Assembly (NCBI GenBank): GCA_036491755.1
Contig: DASXBJ010000032.1
Location: forward strand, 1 to 6,616
Length of the DNA: 6,616 nucleotides
Source: DASXBJ01 sp036491755
GTDB lineage: Bacteria; Chloroflexota; Dormibacteria; Dormibacterales; Dormibacteraceae
Direction: 5' to 3'
In this document: positions 1 to 5,623 of the stretch, one piece after another
Layout of the letters: each line of letters opens with the position of its first letter
How positions within the stretch are numbered: position 1 is the stretch's first letter
Position numbers and translations under genes: made by a program
Notes under the pieces: generated by a model
Seen by the model: only the letters and a program-made list of their open reading frames with translations
The model's database searches: none
What the model was told of the DNA's origin: nothing

Positions 1-873
1 GACGGATGGGCAAAAGAGGCTCGTAGGCGGCTCTCGGCGAGTGGCGCAGCTACCGAAGAGGTCTTCGGCCAGGGACTTTCGCGGCAAGCCGCGGTCCGCC
101 TGGCGATCGAGCAGCTGCTCACGTGCATGGTGGAGGAGGCGCCGGGTCAAACGACTGGGTTGACCGGACGAGAGTTGCAGGTGACGGCGCTCGTTGCCGA
201 CGGCCTCACCAATCGTGAGATCGGCGCCCGGCTGCGCATCTCGGAGCGCACTGTCGACAGCCATGTGCAGCATGCGATCGCCAAGCTTGGATTCAGGTCG
301 CGAGCCCAGATCGCCGCATGGCACGCGAGCACCCGGCAGCCTGCCGATAGGCCGGAGAAGGGCATAGAAACTCGCTCGAAAGGGCGGCATGTCACTACGA
401 TCCTGGTCGTCGACCTGGTGGACTCGACGGCGAAGGTGACGCAGCTCGGCGATTCGAGATGGCGAGCGCTCCTTCACGATCACTACAAATTCGCGCGTCG
501 TGAGCTCGAGAGGCACAACGGCATCGAGGTCGACACCGCTGGGGACGGCCTCCTGGCGACGTTCGACGGACCTGCGACGGCCATTAAATGTGCGTGGGCG
601 ATCCAACTGGCGGACCGCGCACTCGGCCTCGCGTCTCGAGCGGGTGTGCACTGCGGCGAGGTCGAACACGCTGGACCCGCCATCCGAGGCATCGCGGTTC
701 ATTTCGCGGCACGTCTGGCGGGACTCGGTGATGCGGACGAGGTACTGGTATCGAGCACGACTCGTGACCTGGCAGCTGGGTCCGACATTCGTTTTGAGAA
801 TCGGGGGAAACGCCGGCTCAAGGGGATAGCCGATTCTCGGAGCGTGTTTGCCGCCTTACGCGTCTCGTCATGA
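1..873 (+). CDS. LuxR-type regulator with C-terminal class III nucleotide cyclase domain, 5'-truncated
   Basis: The reading frame is open from base 1 to a TGA at 871-873, so the true start lies outside the window; the ATG at 127 is internal. The first 40 codons resemble the region just before the HTH in large AAA/TPR LuxR regulators (a short helix with FGQGLSRQAAVRLAIEQLL). A LuxR HTH follows at about 160-318, with LTGRELQV, LTNREIGARL and SERTVDSHV. From about 388 to 867 comes a class III adenylate/guanylate cyclase domain. Metal-binding aspartates are visible in VVDLVDST (412-414) and AGDG (544-546), and the transition-state arginine in AARL (712-714). The canonical adenine-selecting lysine is Asp (532-534), the usual Asp/Thr partner appears to be Ala (679-681), and the usual Asn before AAR is His. 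Some of these changes are common in actinobacterial relatives, so activity is plausible but substrate is unclear. Known mycobacterial ATPase-LuxR cyclases carry the cyclase at the N-terminus; here it follows the HTH. Domain calls are secure; the missing N-terminus is inferred. Confidence 0.88.
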   Translation, partial: DGWAKEARRRLSASGAATEEVFGQGLSRQAAVRLAIEQLLTCMVEEAPGQTTGLTGRELQVTALVADGLTNREIGARLRISERTVDSHVQHAIAKLGFRSRAQIAAWHASTRQPADRPEKGIETRSKGRHVTTILVVDLVDSTAKVTQLGDSRWRALLHDHYKFARRELERHNGIEVDTAGDGLLATFDGPATAIKCAWAIQLADRALGLASRAGVHCGEVEHAGPAIRGIAVHFAARLAGLGDADEVLVSSTTRDLAAGSDIRFENRGKRRLKGIADSRSVFAALRVSS

Positions 874-1050
874 GGTGTGATGTCGTGCATAGGTGGGCTG
901 AGGGGCTAGGGATTGTGCCGACCTGTCGTGCAGCAAGGCGAAGGCAAGCCTTGTCGCTGGGCGAACTGTCGGTTCAAGCAAACGCTCGTAAGCGACCTGG
1001 TCACCGGACTTGGCGCGGGCGATGAGAGCCTGCTCGGCTCGGTCGTCCAT
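868..1050 (-). pseudogene. truncated ECF-type sigma factor (N-terminal region 2 remnant)
   Basis: Read from an ATG at 1050-1048, the frame gives a short protein with DDRAEQALIARAKSGDQ, then AYERLLEP and RPATRLAFALLHDR. This matches the start of ECF sigma-70 factors (ALI.RA..GD..A...L..P....A.RLA..LL.DR). The expected continuation, the acidic AEDAVQE segment and the rest of region 2 and region 4, is absent. After codon 44 or so (about position 919) the sequence becomes unrelated and stops at 868-870, overlapping the end of the cyclase gene by a few bases. Neither of the other two frames restores the motif. An in-frame ATG at 1071 and the longer frame back to 1242 add no recognisable sequence, and no clear Shine-Dalgarno precedes either start. 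The likely cause is a deletion or rearrangement that brought the regulator's 3' end against a sigma gene. A functional 60-residue peptide cannot be excluded but is unlikely. Confidence 0.6.
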
Positions 1051-1338
1051 CGGCGCCGCTATGCCCGTCATCGCAGCCAACGACACCAGAAGATCGCCCA
1101 GCTCAGTAGCCCGAAACCAGACGTCTTCACAGCGAGATCGCGTTGTCTGCGTTCCACCGTCATTTGGTACTACGGGCGAAATGTGGGTGGAGGGTGACAG
1201 AAGTGAGGGGTAGCGCGGAGAGAGCTTGGGATTCTGAGTCACATAACTGTCAGTAAGCTACAAGGGACGCCTTCGTGGCGCGCTGCATCAGGGCGTGCAC
1301 CATGTATGGGCTGGATGGCAGCACGAAACACAGCAAGT
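1051..1338. other. intergenic stretch with no recognised feature
   Basis: Between the sigma-factor remnant and the 3' end of the tRNA there are about 290 bases. The open frames here have no recognisable protein motif and poorer third-position G/C preference than the genes. A weak CGCC/GGCG inverted repeat with a TTCGT loop near 1267-1280 is the only hairpin seen downstream of the tRNA, and it lacks a T-tract. I see no convincing terminator, promoter or RNA. Confidence 0.5.
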
Positions 1339-1414
<76 letters not shown>

Positions 1415-1436
1415 ACGGCGCGAAGTGGTTGCCTCG

Positions 1437-1442
1437 ATTCTA
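1437..1442 (-). promoter_or_regulatory. candidate -10 element for tRNA-Lys
   Basis: On the minus strand TAGAAT (one mismatch to TATAAT) lies 22 bp upstream of the first base of the mature tRNA, a fitting distance for a short 5' leader. No good -35 hexamer is found 16-19 bp upstream, so this is a tentative call. Confidence 0.3.
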
Positions 1443-1469
1443 AGGTTCGGCGGGTCTTAACCACCTGGG

Positions 1470-1498
1470 TTGCTCGTTCTCGGACTGCCGAATAGTCT
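1470..1498 (+). promoter_or_regulatory. candidate leaderless promoter of the PrgI/VirB4 operon
   Basis: TTGCTC at 1470-1475 is followed by a 17-bp spacer and TAGTCT at 1493-1498, which fits the TANNNT form of a -10. The GTG start codon of the PrgI-like gene begins at 1505, six bases after the -10, so transcription would start at or next to the start codon. There is no Shine-Dalgarno upstream of that GTG, which agrees with leaderless translation as is common in high-GC Gram-positive lineages. The elements are seen; promoter activity is inferred. Confidence 0.5.
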
Positions 1499-1504
1499 GC
1501 TCGC

Positions 1505-1837
1505 GTGTCTGCGCGCATCCCACTAGACGTTGACCTCGAAGACAAGCTCATGTACGGATTGACCCCGACGCGCCTGGCCTACCTGGTCATCGCGCTGGTC
1601 GCCGGCCTCGCCCTCTGGTCGTCAAGTTGGGCTCTCGCACCGGTTCGGGGTGGGGTCGCAACGAGCCTGATCGGAGTCGGCGTCGTCGCGGCATGGGGAC
1701 GATTCCGCCGCCGCGCCGTAGATGAGTGGGCAGTGGACGGCGTGCTTTTCCTGCTGGCAACCCACCGGTTGCGCTGGACCGGCGGACGGAGCTGGCGAAG
1801 ACGCCTCCGGCGCCAACAGCAGCTCGAACCCGAGTGA
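1505..1837 (+). CDS. PrgI family (VirB3-like) type IV secretion membrane protein
   Basis: This 110-residue protein has the PrgI-family layout. A short N-terminal segment RIPLDVDLEDKLMYGLT (residues 4-20) leads into two membrane helices at about 24-41 and 47-64. A basic segment and an amphipathic stretch (DEWAVDGVLFLLATHRLRW) follow, and the protein ends in an Arg-rich tail. PrgI proteins are the VirB3-like inner-membrane partners of VirB4 ATPases in Gram-positive-type conjugative secretion systems. The next gene is a VirB4-like ATPase, which strengthens the assignment. The start is the GTG at 1505: it fits the N-terminus of the family and lies six bases from a good -10, with no Shine-Dalgarno. 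The stop TGA (1835-1837) overlaps the in-frame GTG at 1834 of the next gene. The role is inferred from family and context, not from a catalytic motif. Confidence 0.82.
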   Translation: MSARIPLDVDLEDKLMYGLTPTRLAYLVIALVAGLALWSSSWALAPVRGGVATSLIGVGVVAAWGRFRRRAVDEWAVDGVLFLLATHRLRWTGGRSWRRRLRRQQQLEPE

Positions 1838-3978
1838 GGCTATCGGTGAACTGCGGCCCCATGCGGATCGAGGCTCGGAGCCCCGAAGCCCTGTGGGATG
1901 GGATCACTGACGCCGTCACGATCACCACCGGCGCCATCGGATTCGCGGCAGCCGCCGAAGAGGATCGGGCGAGGTGGTTGGTTGGGCTGCGCAGGATGCT
2001 CGACGGTCTCGAAACCCCGCTCCAATTCTTGATCGAGGTCGAGCCCGGCTCCGATGATGAGCCCTGCCGCAGCCAACCCCTGCCCGCTGACTTCGACGAC
2101 ATGCGCGGCGCGGACGTGTCATTCGCCGAGAGCGTCGCGCGCTCTCTGGACGCCCGGCGCTTGACAACGTTCCTGGTCACTGACCCGCAACAGGCGCCGC
2201 GTGTTCGCAACGCGATGCGAGACATGGGTGTGAGAGTGGATGCCGAAAGGTCTGGGCTGGCGCCACCGTTCGGTCGAGAGATGGCCGGTTGCGTGCTGCA
2301 TACATCGGGTCTGAGTCGCACCTGGTACGTCCAGCGCCTGCCAGGAACCGAGCTCGAAGCGGGCTGGATCCACCGCTTGCTTCCAGCGGGCCTCAGGCTG
2401 AGCCTCTCCTGGCACGTGACGCCTCTGCCGGTCGCGTGGATCGTCGAGTACCTCCAACGACAGCTAATCAACATGAACGCCTCCCGCCTCGTCCAGCAGG
2501 GTTCCGGCACGTCGGACCCGACCCTCGCCGGTGCGGTGCCCACCGCCGAGGGCCTGCAGCGCAGGCTCGCTTCGAGCCAGGACAAGGCCTTCCATGTGGC
2601 AACCTACCTCACGCTCACATCTTCCACTCGGTCAGGCCTCGAGCTCGGCGCCCAGAGAGTCGAGTCAGCCGCGCGCGCCCTTCTCTGTGACCTTCAGCCC
2701 TGCACCTTCCGCATGCGCGACGGCTACCTCGCCACGCGCCCCCTTGGAATCGACCGCTTGCAGCGGAAGCGTGTGGTCGACACGAGCTCTCTGGTCACCT
2801 TCTTCCCATGGCGTGACGCAGAGCTTCAGCAGGCGGGTGGCATCGTGATCGGCCGCAGCCACGCCACCGGAGCCCCGGTGCTGGTGGAACCCTTTGACGC
2901 AGGCAAGTACGCCAACTCGAACATCGCCGTCTTCGGCCACTCGGGAGCCGGCAAGACATACCTGCTGTCCGCGCTCGCGATGGGCGCCCTCGGCTGTGGC
3001 ATTCAGGTGTACGTGATCGACCCGGAACACGAGTACGGCGAGCTGGCGCGCCGGCTTGGCGGACTGGATGTTCAGCTCGCACTGGGCTCGGGACACGCGC
3101 TCAACGTGCTCGACCTACGCCCCTCCGACAGCCGCGATGAAGCATGGCTCGGGCCCGCGGCGGCCGACGCCGTCGACCTGTGCGCTTGCATCTGCGGCGG
3201 GCTCGATGAATCCGAGAGGGCGCACGTGGAAGCCGCCGTCCGCACGGCTTACGCGGAACTCCAACATCCACTGCTGGGGGACGTTGCGGAGCGCGTGACC
3301 ACCGGCTCGCGCGTCGCGACGGTTCTGCAGCGCTGGGTGCAGGGCAGCCTGGGCCAGATGTTCAGCGCCCCCACCAACGTCGACCTCGACGCCCCGATCG
3401 TCGTTTTCGGCATGCGCGAGCTGCGCGATGAGATGGTGGCGCCCATGCACTTTCTGCTTGCGGAAGCGCTCTGGACTCGCATCAAGCGCAAGGACCGCCG
3501 CCGCATGTTGATCGTGGACGAGCTTGGCCTGCTCTTTGAGGACCCCACGATTCGCCGCTTCGTCGTGAGCCTTGCCCGGCGGATCCGCAAGTACGACGGC
3601 TCCCTGGTCTTTGCGACTCAAAACCCCGGTGATTTGTTGAGCTCGGACCAGGGATCGGTGGTGGCGACCAACCCCGCGCTCCTCTTCCTCGGCGCTCAGC
3701 GGCCCGGAGAGGCGGCCAAGCTCCAGTCGACTTTTCGCCTCAGCTCCGTCCAGCGCGACTTCCTCGAAGCGGCCCGACGTGGCGAGTTCCTCCTCTGCGC
3801 GGGTCCCGACCGGCTGGCGGTCGACGTCCAGGCGCCGCCCTGGCAGGAGGAGGCGATGCGCCTCGCCCGGACGGCGGCGCGACCGCCGCCCCGACGTCTA
3901 GGCTTACTTGAAAGTGCCTCGGGTCCTCCACTACCGCATCACGGGCCTTCCCGACCATCGTCTGGAGCGGCTTCATGA
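1834..3978 (+). CDS. VirB4-like type IV secretion ATPase
   Basis: This is a soluble ATPase of about 714 residues, within the VirB4/TraE/TraC range. The N-terminal part (about residues 10-360) includes a VirB4-type segment ending LETPLQFLIEVEPG. The motor domain carries Walker A GHSGAGKT (residues 368-375), the IDPEHEYGEL stretch typical of VirB4 and HerA ATPases, Walker B RRMLIVDE with D562 and E563, and the sensor-like FATQNPG (593-599). The C-terminal pattern LQSTFRLSSVQRDFLEAARRGEFLL is also typical. VirB4 proteins power substrate transfer and pilus or channel assembly at the inner membrane, together with VirB3/PrgI. Start choice: GTG 1834 overlaps the previous stop (GTGA); GTG 1846 has GAGG six bases upstream and is equally good; ATG 1861 is also possible. 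The open frame extends back into the PrgI gene, but that part is out-of-frame shadow. The last 25 or so codons (from about 3896) are Pro/Ser-rich, have poor third-position G/C and overlap the next gene by 71 bp, suggesting an abnormal extension. Confidence 0.88.
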   Translation: MRLSVNCGPMRIEARSPEALWDGITDAVTITTGAIGFAAAAEEDRARWLVGLRRMLDGLETPLQFLIEVEPGSDDEPCRSQPLPADFDDMRGADVSFAESVARSLDARRLTTFLVTDPQQAPRVRNAMRDMGVRVDAERSGLAPPFGREMAGCVLHTSGLSRTWYVQRLPGTELEAGWIHRLLPAGLRLSLSWHVTPLPVAWIVEYLQRQLINMNASRLVQQGSGTSDPTLAGAVPTAEGLQRRLASSQDKAFHVATYLTLTSSTRSGLELGAQRVESAARALLCDLQPCTFRMRDGYLATRPLGIDRLQRKRVVDTSSLVTFFPWRDAELQQAGGIVIGRSHATGAPVLVEPFDAGKYANSNIAVFGHSGAGKTYLLSALAMGALGCGIQVYVIDPEHEYGELARRLGGLDVQLALGSGHALNVLDLRPSDSRDEAWLGPAAADAVDLCACICGGLDESERAHVEAAVRTAYAELQHPLLGDVAERVTTGSRVATVLQRWVQGSLGQMFSAPTNVDLDAPIVVFGMRELRDEMVAPMHFLLAEALWTRIKRKDRRRMLIVDELGLLFEDPTIRRFVVSLARRIRKYDGSLVFATQNPGDLLSSDQGSVVATNPALLFLGAQRPGEAAKLQSTFRLSSVQRDFLEAARRGEFLLCAGPDRLAVDVQAPPWQEEAMRLARTAARPPPRRLGLLESASGPPLPHHGPSRPSSGAAS

Positions 3979-4504
3979 GCAGTTCGAGGCCCTTGGCAGT
4001 GCACGCGCCTGGCGCTCCGGGCAGCCATGGGTGGCGAGCTCGCGCTCGCGCGGGCTCTTCGAGATGGAGTTCTTCCGCCACCTCAAGCGGGACGAAGGTC
4101 CGGACCTGAGCGCGGCGGGGTTCGTCAAGCTGAAGGGCGACGAAACGGATGCGCTGATCATCACGATCTTCATGCGCGACCTGAGCGCGGAGTATGGCGT
4201 CCGGATCGCCCTGAAGGACGAGGACCACCCGCTGGCGAAGCTGCGGCGCCTCGAGTTCGACTCCGGCCGCCTCCCCACTGGTCAGGCGCTCGAGGACGTC
4301 CTCGCCAAGCGGCCGGTGATCAAGAAGGTGGAGGGCGAGCGCATCTTCTTCTACCCGCCGGCCTTCCGCCTCCATTCGCAAGGTCCGCCGAGCCCCGAGT
4401 GGGCCTACGCGCTATGCGGCATTCGGGCATACGCACCCACACTGCTCGAGGCCGAGCAGGAAGCCCTCAAGATCCTGAGAGGCTTCGGCCACCTCGGTGG
4501 CTGA
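3908..4504 (+). CDS. conserved-looking hypothetical protein of the VirB4 operon
   Basis: I do not recognise this 198-residue protein. It is soluble and highly charged, with no signal peptide or membrane helix. Recognisable segments are LPDHRLERLHEQFEALG (helical) near the start, GFVKLKGDETDALIITIFMRDL and GVRIALKDEDHPLAKLRRLEF in the middle (alternating strands and charged turns), ERIFFYPPAFRLH, and a C-terminal helix LEAEQEALKILRGFG. Third codon positions are strongly G/C from the first codons, so it is a real gene. An in-frame TAG at 3899-3901 limits the start to TTG 3908 or GTG 3914; TAGG five bases before the TTG is a weak ribosome site. GTG 4031 would avoid the overlap with VirB4 but would discard about 40 codons that look coding. 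It overlaps the next gene by 8 bp. Its place directly behind the ATPase suggests an accessory role in the same complex, but no function can be assigned. Confidence 0.75.
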   Translation: MKVPRVLHYRITGLPDHRLERLHEQFEALGSARAWRSGQPWVASSRSRGLFEMEFFRHLKRDEGPDLSAAGFVKLKGDETDALIITIFMRDLSAEYGVRIALKDEDHPLAKLRRLEFDSGRLPTGQALEDVLAKRPVIKKVEGERIFFYPPAFRLHSQGPPSPEWAYALCGIRAYAPTLLEAEQEALKILRGFGHLGG

Positions 4505-5330
4505 AGGGGCGGTCGCCGCCAAGGGGTTTGTCGCGAGCAGCGACGGCACGCAATTGGCCTACCGGGCGTGGCCGCTCGAGGGGGCCGCGCTCACCTTCGC
4601 CGTCGTGCACGGCCTGGGCGAGCATTCGGGTCGGTACGAACGATTTGCCAGGGGCATGGCCGCCCACGGCTTCGCGACTTACGCTGTCGACCTGCGCGGC
4701 CACGGCGAGAGCCCGGGTCGGCGCGGCCACATCGACTCCTGGTCGCAGTGGGTCGACGACGCGGCCTCCTTCGTACACCATGTCGAATCCGGCGTCACCG
4801 GCGAGGTGGTACCGCTAGGCCATTCTTTCGGCGGCGCGGTGATGCTGAGCACGGTACTCGCAGGCAGGCTCGACCGGACGAAACGCTTCGCGCTTTCGAG
4901 CCCGGCTCTGCGCTTGAAGGTCCAGGTGCCGGCATGGAAGGCCACGCTGGGCAGACTCTCCGCGAGTGTGGCTCCGCGAATGTCGATGAGCAATGAAGTT
5001 GACCCGGGCACCGTCTCCCGAATCCCCGAAGTCGTCGAGGCCTACCGCACCGATCCCCTGGTGCACAAGTTGATCACGAGCCGTACCTTCAGCGAATGGC
5101 AGCGCGCCGCATCCGCAATCCTCTCGGGTGCCGGCCAGATCAGGGTGCCCTTCCTGATCCTGGCCGGCACGGCGGATCAGCTCGTCGATCCCTCGGGCAG
5201 CCAGGCCCTTCACGACCGAGCACCCGCGATGAGCGAGCTCCGCATGCTCGACGGCAGATATCACGAGCCGTTCAACGATCTCGGCAGTGAGGAGGTCTTC
5301 GCGCTGATGGCGGAGTGGCTGGGCAGATGA
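4497..5330 (+). CDS. alpha/beta hydrolase, monoacylglycerol lipase / lysophospholipase-like
   Basis: A 277-residue serine hydrolase of the monoacylglycerol-lipase type (Hydrolase_4). The oxyanion-hole motif HGLGEHSGRY spans residues 38-47, and DLRGHGES follows at about 65-72. The nucleophile elbow GHSFGG holds Ser110. The acid is Asp227 in ILAGTADQLVDP, and the catalytic His256 lies in GRYHEPFND. This is the full catalytic triad in the usual order. A cap region lies between about 140 and 205. No signal peptide is seen, so it is probably cytoplasmic or membrane-associated. Expected substrates are glycerol esters or lysophospholipids; substrate is inferred from family only. The GTG at 4497 lies 8 bp inside the preceding gene and gives an N-terminus of normal length for the family (FVASSDGTQLAYRAW). 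No clear Shine-Dalgarno is present, consistent with translational coupling. The stop TGA overlaps the ATG of the next gene. Confidence 0.92.
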   Translation: MAEGAVAAKGFVASSDGTQLAYRAWPLEGAALTFAVVHGLGEHSGRYERFARGMAAHGFATYAVDLRGHGESPGRRGHIDSWSQWVDDAASFVHHVESGVTGEVVPLGHSFGGAVMLSTVLAGRLDRTKRFALSSPALRLKVQVPAWKATLGRLSASVAPRMSMSNEVDPGTVSRIPEVVEAYRTDPLVHKLITSRTFSEWQRAASAILSGAGQIRVPFLILAGTADQLVDPSGSQALHDRAPAMSELRMLDGRYHEPFNDLGSEEVFALMAEWLGR

Positions 5331-5623
5331 CAGGCCCCGTGGTCCTCGCGCACCTCAACCTCGACCCCGGCTCATGGCTGTCGTGGATCGTGGTCGGGCT
5401 GATCGCGGGCGCGATCGCGGCCCGCGTGGTCGCCGGTCGGGGGTTCGGTTGTGTCGCCGATATCGTGGTGGGCGTCGCCGGTGCGATCATCGGCGGCTTC
5501 TTGCTCAGCGCACTGTTCGGGGCGAGCGGAACAGTCGGCTTCTGGGGCAGCCTGGTGGTCGCCTTCATCGGCGCCGCGGTGCTGCTCGCGGCCCTGAAGC
5601 TGCTATCTGGCGGCCGCCTCTGA
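5327..5623 (+). CDS. GlsB/YeaQ/YmgE-family small membrane protein
   Basis: A 98-residue, very hydrophobic protein with three predicted membrane helices: about WLSWIVVGLIAGAIAARVV, IVVGVAGAIIGGFLLSALF and WGSLVVAFIGAAVLLAALKLL. The Gly-rich first helix (GLIAGAIA) and the GVAGAIIGG motif are the hallmark of the GlsB/YeaQ/YmgE family, found in transglycosylase-associated and general-stress membrane proteins; molecular function is poorly defined. I start it at the ATG at 5327, whose ATGA overlaps the hydrolase stop, with GGAG upstream at 5312-5315; an in-frame GTG at 5315 would add four residues. It is the last gene of the operon-like run. Its last 21 bp overlap the 3' end of the convergent hydrolase gene on the other strand. 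Confidence 0.88.
   Translation: MTGPVVLAHLNLDPGSWLSWIVVGLIAGAIAARVVAGRGFGCVADIVVGVAGAIIGGFLLSALFGASGTVGFWGSLVVAFIGAAVLLAALKLLSGGRL

Noticed and set aside
1726..1833. Upstream extension of the VirB4 gene to the ATG at 1726
   Set aside because: It would overlap the PrgI gene by over 110 bp and adds no VirB4-like sequence. GTG 1834, GTG 1846 or ATG 1861 are better starts.
1587..2585. A 332-codon minus-strand open frame
   Set aside because: It is an antisense shadow of the PrgI and VirB4 genes, with Arg/Ser-rich composition and no recognisable motif.
3740..4381. A 213-codon minus-strand open frame
   Set aside because: It lies opposite the VirB4 end and the 198-residue gene, whose plus-strand codon use is far better. 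No motif is seen.
4027..4818. A 263-codon plus-strand open frame overlapping two genes
   Set aside because: It is an out-of-frame shadow rich in Gly, Arg and Pro. The lipase catalytic motifs and good codon use are in the other frame.
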